The notes: generated by a model not told the origin, from the letters alone. Shown: positions 26,376 through 38,885, counted from the first letter of the stretch. The stretch: 64,000 bases of DNA from Anoplopoma fimbria (GCF_027596085.1 NC_072471.1:13384310-13448309), one strand, 5' to 3'. A program made the numbers and translations.

Positions 26376-29300
26376 TATGACTTTTTTCGACATACTATAG
26401 TATGACTTTTTTTTTAACATACTATAGTATGACTTTTTCGACATACTATAGTATACTTTTTTCACTTTTTTCTATGTACTATAGTATGACTTTTTTCGAC
26501 ATACTATACTAAATAAATAACCTGATGAAGGTCTTACCGAAACATTGTTACTAAAAGATATTTATACGCAAGTGAAGAAGAGTGTGCTTTTTTCGACATA
26601 CTATAGTATGACTTTTTTTAACATACTATAGTATGACTTTTTTTAACATACTATAGTATGACTTTTTTTGACATACTATAGTATGACTTTTTTACTATAG
26701 TATGACTTTTTTTAACATACTATAGTATGACTTTTTTTAACATACTATAGTATGACTTTTTTAACATACTATAGTATGACTTTTTCGACATACTATAGTA
26801 TGACTTTTTTTAACATACTATAGTATGACTTTTTTAACATGACATACTATTTTTTCGACATACTATAGTATGACTTTTTTAACATACTATAGTATGACTT
26901 TTTTTAACATACTATAGTATGACATTTTATAGTATGACTTTTTTTAACATACTATAGTATGACTTTTTTCGACATACTATAGTATGACTTTTTTAACATA
27001 CTATAGTATGACTTTTTTTAACATACTATAGTATGACATACTATACTATGACTTTTTTCAACATACTATAGTATGACTTTTTTTAACATACTATAGTATG
27101 ACTTTTTTAACATACTATAGTATGACATACTATAGTATGACTTTTTTAACATACTATAGTATGACTTTTTTTTTTTATGAACATACTATAGTATGACTTT
27201 TTTCGACATACTATAGTATGACTTTTTTTAACATACTATAGTATGACTTTTTTCGACATACTATAGTATGATGACTTTTTTTAACATACTATAGTATGAC
27301 TTTTTTAACATACTATAGTATGACTTTTTTCGACATACTATAGTATGACTTTTTTCACTTTTTTTGACAAACTATACTATGACTTTTTTAGTATCTTTTT
27401 TTTAACAATACTATACTATGACTTTTTTCAACATACTATACTATGAAATTTTCACTCTTTTTCGCCATAATATACAACGACTTTTTCAATACTATATTCT
27501 AAAGTTGATGGCAGCTGGATGAGAGACCTTCAATGAGACAGGCCAGGTTGGATGTGAACCTTGGCCACTGAATCAGCATTTGTTCAGGATAAATGTGCTC
27601 TACCAGGTGAGCTAATGTTTCTAGTGACTTACTAGAATTTTAGATTTCCAATTATAGTTTTTGCATTACAATATAACTTTTTTTCGACATACTATACTAT
27701 GACTTTTAACTATTTTTTTTTCCGACATACAATAGTATGCCTTTTTCGACATACTATAGTATGACTTTTTTCACTATAGTATTTTTTCTATGTACTATGG
27801 TATGACTTTTTTCGACATACTATACTAAATAAATAACCTGATGAAGGTCTACGTACCGAAACATTGTTACTAAAAGATATTTATACGCAAGTGAAGAAGA
27901 GAGTGTGCTTTTTTCGACATACTATAGTATGACTTTTTTTAACATACTATAGTATGACTTTTTTTAACATACTATAGTATTTTTAACATACTTTTTTTAA
28001 CATACTATAGTATGACTTTTTTTAACATACTATAGTATGACTTTTTTTTTCGACATACTATAGTATGACTTTTTTTAACATACTATAGTATGACTTTTTT
28101 TAACATACTATAGTATGACTTTTCGACATCGACATACTATAGTATGACTTTTTTAACATACTATAGTATGACTATTTTTTCGACATACTATAGTATGACA
28201 TACTTTTTCACTTTTTTCTATGTACTATAGTATGACTTTTTTCGACATACTATACTAAATAAATAACCTGATGAAGGTCTACGTACCGAAACATTGTTAC
28301 TAAAAGATATTTATACGCAAGTGAAGAAGAGTGTGCTTTTTTCGACATACTATAGTATGACTTTTTTTAACATACTATAGTATGACTTTTTTAACATACT
28401 ATAGTATGACTTTTTTTAACATACTATAGTATGACTTTTTTTTTTAACATACTATAGTATGACTTTTTTAACATACTATAGTATGACTTTTTTTAACATA
28501 CATACTATAGTATGACTTTTTTTAACATACTATAGTATGACTTTTTTTAACATACTATAGTATGACTTTTTTACTACATACTACTATAGTATGACTTTTT
28601 TTAACATACTATAGTATGACTTTTTTCGACATACTATAGTATGACTTTTTTTAACATACTATAGTATGACTTTTTTTAACATACTATAGTATGACTTTTT
28701 TTTACTATAGTATGACTTTTTTTAACATACTATAGTATGACTTTTTTTTAACATACTATAGTATGACTTTTTTAACATACTATAGTATGACTTTTTTTAA
28801 CATACTATAGTATGACTTTTTTACTATAGTATGACTATTTTTTAACATACTATAGTATGACTTTTTTAACATACTATAGTATGACTTTTTCGACATACTA
28901 TAGTATTTTTGACAAACTATACTATGACTTTTTTACTCTTTTTCGACATACTATAGTATGACTTTTTTCAACATACTATAGTATGACTCTTTTTAACATA
29001 CTATAGTATGACTTTTTCAATACTATATTCTAAAGTTGATGGCAGCTGGATGAGAGACCTTTTCAATGAGACAGGCCAGGTTGGATGTGAACCTTGGTAC
29101 TGAATCAGCATTTGTTCAGGATAAATGTGCTCTACCAGGTGAGCTAATGTTTCTAGTGACTTACTAGAATTTTAGATTTCCAATTATAGTGACTTTTATT
29201 ACAATATAACTTTTTTCGACATACTATACTATGACTTTTAATAGTATTTTTTTCCGACATACTATAGTATGACTTTTTTCGACATACTATAGTATGACTT

Positions 29301-30170
29301 TTTTCACTTTTTTCTATGTACTATAGTATGACTTTTTTCGACATACTATACTAAATAAATAACCTGATGAAGGTCTACGTATGAAACATTGTTACTAAAA
29401 GATATTTATACAAGTGAAGAAGAGATGTGCTTTTTTTTACTATACATACTATACTATAGTATGACTTTTTTTAACATACTATAGTATGACTTTTTTTAAC
29501 ATACTATAGTATGACTTTTTTTAACATACTATAGTATGACTTTTTTACTATACATACTATAGTATGACTTTTTTTAACATACTATAGTATGACTTTTTTT
29601 AACATACTATAGTATGACTTTTTTAACATACTATAGTATGACTTTTTTTAACATACTATAGTATGACTTTTTTTTTTAACATACTATAGTATGACTTTTT
29701 TTTTACTATAGTATGACATACTATAGTATGACTTTTTTAACATACTATAGTATGACTTTTTTAACATACTATAGTATGACTTTTTTAACATACTATAGTA
29801 TGACTTTTTTAACATACTATAGTATGACTTTTTTAACATACTATAGTATGACTTTTTTTAACATACTATAGTATGACTTTTTTTAACATACTATAGTATG
29901 ACTTTTTTTAACATACTATAGTATGACTTTTTTAACATACTATAGTATGACATACTATAGTATTTTCGACATACTATAGTATGACTTTTTTTTTTTCACT
30001 TTTTTTGACATACTATAGTATGACTTTTTTACTCTTTTTTCGACATACTATAGTATGACTTTTTTAACATACTATAGTATGACTTTTTTTCACTATAGTA
30101 TACTTTTTCGACATACTATAGTATATACATACTATAGTATGACTTTTTCAATATACTATATTCTATAGTA

Positions 30171-30324
30171 TGATGGCACTATGTATGAGACCTTAACATA
30201 CTATGATGACAGGCCAGTTGGATGAACCTTGGCCACTGAATCAGCATTTGTTCAGGATAAATGTGCTCTACCAGGTGAGCTAATGTTTCTAGTACTACTT
30301 AGAATTTTAGATTTCCAATTATAC
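30171..30324 (-). repeat. Diverged module A copy with satellite words in it
   Basis: The 5' part on the plus strand reads TGATGGCACTATGTATGAGA and then TTAACATACTATGATGACAG where other copies have the GAGAGACCTTCAATGAGACA segment. The second half (TTGGCCACTGAATCAGCATT onward) is nearly normal, including the A-box complement CCAGGTGAGCTA. The abrupt change from repeat-like to normal sequence is unusual for point mutation. Confidence 0.65.
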
Positions 30325-33300
30325 TTTTTTTGCATTACAATATAACTTTTTTCGACATACTATACTATGACTTTTATACTATTTTTTTTTCCGACATACA
30401 ATAGTATGCCTTTTTCGACATACTATAGTATGACTTTTTTCACTTTTTTCTATGTACTATAGTATGACTTTTTTCGACATACTATACTAAATAAATAACC
30501 TGATGAAGGTCTACGTACCGAAACATTGTTACTAAAAGATATTTATACGCAAGTGAAGAAGAGAGTGTGCTTTTTTCGACATACTATATGTTTGACATAC
30601 TTTTTTAACATACTATAGTATGACTTTTTTTAACATACTATAGTATGACTTTTTTTGACATACTATAGTATGACATACTATAGTATGACTTTTTTAACAT
30701 ACTATAGTATGACTTTTTTTAACATACTATAGTATGACTTTTTTCGACATACTATAGTATGACTTTTTTTAACATACTATAGTATGACTTTTTTCGACAT
30801 ACTATAGTATGACTTTTTTCACTTTTTTCTATGTACTATAGTATGACTTTTTTCGACATACTATACTAAATAAATAACCTGATGAAGGTCTACGTACCGA
30901 AACATTGTTACTAAAAGATATTTATACGCAAGTGAAGAAGAGTGTGCTTTTTTCGACATACTATAGTATGACTTTTTTTAACATACTATAGTATGACTTT
31001 TTTTAACATACTATAGTATGACTTTTTTTTACTATACATACTATAGTATGACTTTTTTTAACATACTATAGTATGACTTTTTCGACATTTTTTAACATAC
31101 TATAGTATGACTTTTTTTCGACATACTATAGTATGACTTTTTTAACATACTATAGTATGACTTTTTTTAACATACTATAGTATGACTTTTTTTCGACATA
31201 CATACTATAGTATGACTTTTTTTAACATACTATAGTATGACTTTTTTTCGACATACTATACATACTATAGTATGACTTTTTTTTTTTTTAACATACTATA
31301 GTATGACTTTTTTTAACATACTATAGTATGACTTTTTTCGACATACTATAGTATGACTTTTTTTAACATACTATAGTATGACTTTTTTCGACATACTATA
31401 GTATGACTTTTTTTAACATACTATAGTATGACTTTTGTTAACATACTATAGTATGACTTTTTTTTTCGACATACTATAGTATGACTTTTTTCACTTTTTT
31501 TGACAAACTATACTATGACTTTTTTACTCTTTTTCGCAATACTATACTATGACTTTTTTCAACATACTATACTATGAAATTTTCACTCTTTTTCGCCATA
31601 ATATACAACGACTTTTTCAATACTATATTCTAAAGTTGATGGCAGCTGGATGAGAGACCTTCAATGAGACAGGCCAGGTTGGATGTGAACCTTGGCCACT
31701 GAATCAGCATTTGTTCAGGATAAATGTGCTCTACCAGGTGAGCTAATGTTTCTAGTGACTTACTAGAATTTTAGATTTCCAATTATAGTTTTTGCATTAC
31801 AATATAACTTTTTTCGACATACTATACTATGACTTTTAATTTTTTTTTCCGACATACAATAGTATGCCTTTTCGACATACTATAGTATGACTTTTTTCAC
31901 TTTTTTCTATGTACTATGGTATGACTTTTTTCGACATACTATACTAAATAAATAACCTGATGAAGGTCTACGTACCGAAACATTGTTACTAAAAGATATT
32001 TATACGCAAGTGAAGAAGAGAGTGTGCTTTTTTCGACATACTATAGTATGACTTTTTTTAACATACTATAGTATGACTTTTTTTAACATACTATAGTATG
32101 ACTTTTTTTGACATACTATAGTATGACTTTTTTTGACATACTATAGTATGACTTTTTTTTTTTAACATACTATAGTATGACTTTTTTAACATACTATAGT
32201 ATGACTTTTTTTAACATACTATAGTATGACTTTTTTTAACATACTATAGTATGACTTTTTTTAACATACTATAGTATGACTTTTTCGACATACTTTTTAA
32301 CATACTATAGTATGACTTTTTTCGACATACTATAGTATGACTTTTTTCACTTTTTTCTATGTACTATAGTATGACTTTTTTCGACATACTATACTAAATA
32401 AATAACCTGATGAAGGTCTACGTACCGAAACATTGTTACTAAAAGATATTTATACGCAAGTGAAGAAGAGTGTGCTTTTTCGACATACTATAGTATGACT
32501 TTTTTTAACATTTTATGACTTTTTTTAACATACTATAGTATGACTTTTTTTGACATACTATAGTATGACTTATTTTTTTTTTTTAACATACTATAGTATG
32601 ACTTTTTTTAACATACTATAGTATGACTTTTTTAACATACTATAGTATGACTTTTTTTAACATACTATAGTATGACTTTTTTTAACATACTATAGTATGA
32701 CTTTTTTTAACATACTATAGTATGACTTTTTTAACATACTATAGTATGACTTTTTTTAACATACTATAGTATGACTTTTTTTAACATACTATAGTATGAC
32801 TTTTTTCGACATACTATAGTATGACTTTTTTTTTTTTTAACATACTATAGTATGACTTTTTTAACATACTATAGTATGACTTTTTTTAACATACTATAGT
32901 ATGACTTTTTTCGACATACTATAGTATGACTTTTTTAACATACTATAGTATGACTTTTTTCGACATACTATAGTATGACTTTTTTTAACATACTATAGTA
33001 TGACTTTTTTTAACATACTATAGTATGACTTTTTTCGACATACTATAGTATGACTTTTTTCACTTTTTTTGACAAACTATACTATGACTTTTTTACTCTT
33101 TTTCGCAATACTATACTATGACTTTTTTCAACATACTATACTATGAAATTTTCACTCTTTTTCGCCATAATATACAACGACTTTTTCAATACTATATTCT
33201 AAAGTTGATGGCAGCTGGATGAGAGACCTTCAATGAGACAGGCCAGGTTGGATGTGAACCTTGGCCACTGAATCAGCATTTGTTCAGGATAAATGTGCTC

Positions 33301-33589
33301 TACCAGGTGAGCTAATGTTTCTAGTGACTTACTAGAATTTTAGATTTCCAATTATAGTTTTTGCATTACAATATAACTTTTTTCGACATACTATACTATG
33401 ACTTTTAATTTTTTTTTCGACATACAATAGTATGGCTTTTTTCGACATACTATAGTATGACTTTTTTCACTTTTTTCTATGTACTATGGTATGACTTTTT
33501 TCGACATACTATACTAAATAAATAACCTGATGAAGGTCTACGTACCGAAACATTGTTACTAAAAGATATTTATACGCAAGTGAAGAAGA

Positions 33590-33689
33590 NNNNNNNNNNN
33601 NNNNNNNNNNNNNNNNNNNNNNNNNNNNNNNNNNNNNNNNNNNNNNNNNNNNNNNNNNNNNNNNNNNNNNNNNNNNNNNNNNNNNNNNN
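33590..33689. other. Assembly gap of exactly 100 N
   Basis: One hundred consecutive N follow module B directly. A round 100 is the usual placeholder for a gap of unknown size. The left side is homogenised core satellite and the right side is decayed edge satellite, so the missing DNA is most likely more satellite. Confidence 0.98.
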
Positions 33690-34640
33690 ACTATATATTG
33701 TGACTTTTTTCGACATACCATAGTATGACTTATTCACTCTTTTTCGACATTCGATAGTATGACTTTTTTCCCTTTTTCTCGACATACTATACTATGACTC
33801 TTTTTTTCCATTTTTGACTTTCTATACTATGTTTTTTACCACAAACTATACTTTACTTTTTTTTTCAACATACTATTTTGTGACTTTTAAAAAAAAATAC
33901 TATAAGCTTTTTTTTTAACCTTTTTGGACATACTATACAATTACTTTTTCTCACTTTTTTGGAGATACTATACTATGACTTTTTTTATTTTATCGACTAC
34001 CTATACAATTAATCTTTTCTCACTATTTTCGACATGCTTTACTACGACTTTGTTTTCCATTTTTTGACTTACTATACTACCTTTTTTCCACAAAACTATA
34101 CATAACCTTTTTCCCTTTTTTCCATTGCTATACTGACTTTTTTGGATATACTATACTATTGCCTTTCTCTCTTTTTTCAACATGCTATACTATGACTTTT
34201 TTTACTGTTTTCGATATTTATACTATGACTTTTCTCTCTTTTTTTGATAATTAGGAACTATTCTGTAAGTTTTTTTATGACATTCTATATGCTGACCTTT
34301 TTATTGGATAGTAGGTTGCCTTTTTATAATCTTTATGATGTACTATACAATAACTTTTTCATGACATACTATGACATTTCTTGGTATACTATACTACAAC
34401 TTTTTATGGCATACTATACTTACATTTTTATTGTTAACTATATTATGGCTTTTTTCTTATACCATGCCATAATATGACATTTATAGGCACAATACAGTTT
34501 ACTGTGAGTTTTATGGCATACACACTATGACGTTTTTTAAGACACAGTGACTATTTATTACACTTTATATATATATATATATATTGTGGCATACTATCAT
34601 ATGACATACTATATGACATTTTACCATCACTTTTTTATCA
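33690..34640 (+). repeat. Decayed right edge of the satellite array
   Basis: The units are diverged and mostly of the old type (GACATACTATACTATGACTC near 33780, GATACTATACTATGACTTTT near 33965). They become progressively less recognisable until about 34640. A short (AT)n run lies at 34566-34584. The pattern mirrors the left edge at 4680-6640, as expected when unequal exchange homogenises the centre of an array and leaves the ends to decay. Confidence 0.85.
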
Positions 34641-34899
34641 CATTTTGTAAGTGGCACTGTAATAACGAGCCCTCCTCAATTATGAAGGCTATATTGTTAA
34701 AATAAATGTATTATTATTGCATGTGTCATCGACTGAAGTCTACTTAATAGCCCTTGGATACTGTATTAGAAAACCACATGACAGCAATCTTCTTTGTTTT
34801 GTAGAATGCATAATTGCATACTTATATGGATTAGCCCCTTCAAACGACTTTTTCTTTCATTATAATGAAATATATTTTTGGAAGTCCTCTCAGCTTGTG

Positions 34900-35135
34900 T
34901 CAGTCATGCTCAGTAGGTAGAGCGGGTCATCCTCCCTGGCTCCTCCTGTCCGCATTTTGAAGTGTCCCTGAGCAGGAAACTGAACCATAGTTGCTCCCAA
35001 TAGGCAGGCCAGCACCTTGCATGGCAGTTCAGCCACTGTTGGTGTGTTGGTGTAAATGATTTAATGAGATGCACATTTTGAAGTGTTTTCTCCAGTATGG
35101 TAGAAATGTGCTATATAATTGCAGACCAATTCCCA
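34900..35135 (+). mobile_element. Old tRNA-derived SINE
   Basis: TGCTCAGTAGGTAGAGC (from 34907) is an A-box-like tRNA head. The expected B box is eroded. The body carries AGTTGCTCCCAATAGGCAGG, CAGCACCTTGCATGGCAG and GCCACTGTTGGTGTG. The end has GTGCTATATAATTGCAGACC, similar to the 'GCTATATAAGTGCAGACCA' tail of a common fish SINE. It shares AGCACCTTGCATGG-like words with the SINE at 5377-5679 but is clearly older and belongs to a different subfamily. Confidence 0.7.
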
Positions 35136-35360
35136 TTTTTATTTATTGTAGAGGAATTTCATAATTTAGTTACAACTTTGTTTTTATAATTGACGTTTTC
35201 ACCTTTGTCATAAAAATAATCCAAATCTGTCATTTGAATTGACAGTCCTAAATTTTATAAAGCATTTTTATTTGTTTATTGTGCCTGGTCAGGAACCACT
35301 GCTGATGCAGACCTGTAAAGCATTCAAAAATAAATGAATTATTTAATGTGCATGTATGGT

Positions 35361-35480
35361 CTTCTTGTCCAGGTGTCTCTTTCAGTGAGTACAGGGATTG
35401 GCTGTGACCCACAACAGGAGGAGCAGTTCAACCCTCCAAAGGTCTTTTCTGCTGTTTTGTAAGGCACATTTTGAGTTAGC
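35361..35480 (+). repeat. Right copy of the diverged direct duplication that brackets the satellite
   Basis: The segment aligns with 4561-4675 through CTTGTCCAGGTGTCTCTTT, ACAGGGATTGGCTG, GGAGGAGCAGTTCAAC and TTTGTAAGGCACATTTT, with the same order and strand. AG before 35373 and GTAAGG after 35458 are shared with the left copy. The upstream ATGCAGACCTG and ATGTGCATG words are also shared, so the homology probably extends back to about 35300. It may be part of an unrecognised interspersed element or a remnant of a segmental duplication. Confidence 0.6.
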
Positions 35481-38344
35481 GATACCTTGTTGAAAAATTG
35501 TTAACTTATTGTAGAACTATGTTAGGCCCAAGACAAGAACCAGACCTTTTTATGTGGCTTCCTTCCAGGAAGGTAGAATGACGAAAATCACCCTTTGCAT
35601 GTGACCCGTTTATGATGGCGTTAAAAAAGGTAATCATAGGTTTTTGCTGTAATATAGTTTCAGATTATTTACAGAACAGAATAATGTTTACTCCTCAAAA
35701 AAGTTTTGTAATCATTTTTATAAAACACGATATTCTAATTGGTTGAGATGCCCATGCTATAAATGCTATCATATTCCACTTTATATTTGGCTTAATTATA
35801 TCAGTATAATTTTTTCTTTAAACTTTTCTGACAAAACAGTAGCAAATTTAGGTGAATCCAGGGTGATACTGCTGATAGGGGTAAATATGTTTAAACAATG
35901 CAACATGTTTGATAAAAAAAAAAAACGTTGTGGACTTAGAGTGTGTGCAGACTGAAGTGAACACAAAATATGTAGTTTCCTGTGTTTGAAAACAAGTCAG
36001 CAATGCATTGTAGAAAACCCCCAAAAAGGGAATCCATTGCCCGAAATAAGACAACATCTAAGCTTGTGATATAAATATCACACTGCATGTTGTATGCCTT
36101 TTTGTTATGTTTTTCTTTATATTCATATTTGAAGAAAAGTTTCATATGTAAAATGTTGGGTTATTGGGGTCAAGACATTGCTCTTGTTCATATGAAGATG
36201 TGCATTTTATTTCACTTTACTAAAGACAAAGGTATGCACATGGTTGAAAGTTCACCTTTTCTGTAAATGGACATCTCTCTGATGATTTGGTGGAAGCAGG
36301 ATTAAAATCAAAAAATAAAAATGCCATAAGTTTTTACTCGGTTATGGGCGCATTAATGCCCAGTACAACTACAAGTTAGTCACTGGTGCCGCCTTGATGG
36401 CTTTTCACATATTTTCCCCCCAAACTTCTAAGGACTTTTAGCCAGTAATGATTTGGATATACACCCATTTGAACACCTGGGAAAGGAAAGGATAATCAAC
36501 TTTTCGTCACTTTCAGAACACAGTCGTTTAAATGAAAACCTGAATAAGATAAATATAATTTACTTAGATGACCTTGAACAGCAAGACCATCTAAATTTGC
36601 AGGGAACATTTCTTTTCATGTATTTAATTTATTCTTAAAATATTCCATGATAAAAAATGAATGTAAATGACTTATACTTCTGCACTGCTTTCTCTTTCTC
36701 TCTCTCTCTTGTTGTATTCATTGCTGTCAAAGAGACGCCAGATTTGTTCAAGAACAAACACAAGCACAAAATAAATTAAGAGATCAAAACCCATAGAGAG
36801 GAAATGAGTCAGTATTCCACACCGTGTACAATACAATATCATAGCAAATTAGCAGATTTCAATGGCTTCCACTGACTACCATAGATTTACAATGTTCAGT
36901 TGGCTGCAGATCAGTCCTCAAAAATTGTCACTTTCCTTTTTTTCATTAATGGTTCTGATAGACAGTGACTTGTAGATGACCATGAAAAGAAAGCGGCTAC
37001 TGAGTTGTGAACAGAAAACCCGGGACTACGAGCTAGCAGTAATGAGAACAACAGCATTTGTTCAAATCCTACTAAACTGCCATTGTGACCACATTTTAAG
37101 TCCAAGAAGCTTCTCTACAAAGGTACAACATATAAAACTGTTAAATATATAACTTTTTAGGGCCTTTCAAAATACATTTAATGACATTTCTTTACTCCTT
37201 CTCTTCAGACTCAATAGCATTTATACTCTCTGTAAATAGTCATCATCTCTTTTATACGATTTGCCCTACCGATCCATGACCAACTCGGCAATGCTTCCTG
37301 CAAGCTGTCCCAACCGTAGCTCCTGAAAAATGCAAATCAGAATTTTTTTTTTGATACACAGTTATACGTATGTAGTACCTATATCTCCAGTTCCAAAATA
37401 CAGTGGCGGGCTTAGTCTGAGAAAAAAATGTCTGGAAAGTTTTAAAAGTACTCCTTTGATTGTGTCCAGTACATGTGCCACCGGACACCAGTTGCAGTTT
37501 ACATGGGCCCATTTGTGCACCGTGTCTCTGTGAGGGCAGTCGTTGGTCAGTGGCGACAGTAGAAACAGGTTCACAAAGTCACTGCTTGTCTTTGCAACAT
37601 GGTCCACTTTGTCATAATGATCGTATTTGTTGTTTTGCTCTTTGGTCTATAAAAATATGGGAGGTTTACTCCAGCAGAAGGCCTATTCACAGCAGAGAGC
37701 GCTCAGTTTGTTTTTTGACGGCCGCGTGAGGAGGTCCGAGAAGCAACAGGGTCCGGCATGTAATGATCCTGTCTTTGCTCCGCAACTCTAGAGGCTAGGA
37801 GAAATATGTGGAGGAAACCCCTTATCAAAGCAATTAGCAGTTTCAAACAAAGTACTTCCAATGAGGCAAAATCCATTCGTGGGATTCAAGTGTCCGTTCC
37901 GCTGTGGCACGAGCATGCGCTGCTAATTTCACAGAGCAGGCAGACAGAGTGGAGAGTAGGTGGACACAACATTTTGACCCAATGACAGATAGCAGGTGGG
38001 AGCGGTCAGAAACCCGGAGAGGCTTGTCACAGGAAATGGAAAGGGTTTTACAGCAAGTAGTTTGTCCAGTGTCCAGGAGAAAGCTCGCTCCGTCAAACAG
38101 TCAATCCCTGGTTTAACCGTCTCTAGCTGTGTTATGAGACCTGTGAATCAACAAGAACAGAGCAAACATCAGGTTATTGTTTAGCAAACTGTCATCGTCA
38201 CACTATGCAGTCTTACAGCCAGCACACATTTTCTTTCTACTGTTTGTGTTGAGCATTTTGTTTAATAAATGCATTAATCTAGTGCACTTTCAGAGCAAAA
38301 TCATGAGACTATCTATTTGACTTTGTGCTCTTGTAAAGAATTTT
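35481..38344. other. Non-coding, no gene recognised
   Basis: Several short open frames occur on both strands, but none shows a recognisable domain or a convincing exon structure. The part from about 36900 to 38120 is less AT-rich and has some CpG dinucleotides (for example GACGGCCGCGTGAGG near 37718). It may be an old unassigned repeat or decayed element; I could not identify it. Confidence 0.5.
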
Positions 38345-38885
38345 GTGCTGGAATGTAGCCAAGTAAATTTATGCTATACAAGTACTCTACTTAAAGGGTG
38401 ACTTTGGTATTTTTGTAAACCTTTTCAACCCTTTTTCCCATGCTTTTGTTTCTATGTGATTAATGAGGACAACAATTAAAAAAACTGGTCTAGTATTTAG
38501 GGTGTGCGCTGCTCACCACAGACTCTATACGGGCTGATATGTCATTTTGGGGAATTTCCTGACCGCCAGTTAACATCCACTAAAAGTGCTTGTTTTTGCC
38601 ACCGCAGCCACAGATTGTTATCAGTGTCTGACAACATTATGGAAATATAAAGTTTATCTTAACCTTTGCTTGATACAGTCTGTTTATTGTTGTGTTTCTC
38701 ACATGGATCAGCATGATGAGTACTTTCACATTTGGTGATTTTTTGAATGCAAATACTTTTGTACTTTTAATTAAGTAACAGTTTGAATACATGACCTTTA
38801 CTCGTAACCTGTTTCTTTATACTGGTAGCCCTTAAGTAAGTAAAATATCTGAGTAGGCTACTTTTTCCTTCACCACTGTTGTCTA
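38345..38885 (+). repeat. Teleost interspersed repeat split by a nested insertion
   Basis: The outer element begins at GCTGGAATGTAGCCAAGTAA and resumes near 38745 with TTTTGAATGCAAATACTTTT, ending TCCTTCACCACTGTTG. It is the same family as 3317-4360. The interior (about 38392-38690) is a different repeat, starting GGGTGACTTTGGTATTTTTG, continuing with GAGGACAACAATTAAAAAAA and ending TGACAACATTATGGAAATAT. I recognise both as common fish repeats from memory. The order implies the inner element inserted later. Confidence 0.6.

Larger units (their letters stand above)
6640..33589 (+). repeat. Large palindromic T-rich satellite array with higher-order structure
   Basis: The basic unit is ~23-26 bp: CATACTATAGTATG (a perfect 14-bp palindrome) then AC and a run of 6-8 T. 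The junction between T-run and palindrome is either CGA (TTCGACATAC) or AA (TTAACATAC). Hundreds of copies fill the block with the T-run always on the plus strand. Two longer modules are interspersed. Module A (18 copies) starts near 6902, 7496, 9683, 10388, 12634, 14026, 15270, 16599, 18615, 20114, 21630, 23729, 25198, 27504, 29035, 30171, 31635 and 33204. Module B (about 30 copies) starts near 7178, 8244, 9987, 11190, 12946, 13335, 14338, 15578, 16027, 16911, 17337, 17698, 18927, 19356, 20433, 20890, 21941, 22380 (decayed), 24042, 24481 (decayed), 25498, 26511, 27827, 28257, 29353, 30489, 30868, 31946, 32396 and 33516. No protein-coding potential is seen. The right end is cut by an assembly gap, so the true length is unknown. 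Confidence 0.95.

Noticed and set aside
6640..33589. CRISPR-like appearance: short palindromic repeats at regular spacing
   Set aside because: The intervals between palindromes are near-identical T-runs and not unique spacers, no cas genes are present, and the context is a fish nuclear genome.
33509..33785. Open frames spanning the N gap
   Set aside because: They are translations through N and satellite, with X residues in the middle; no real coding content.
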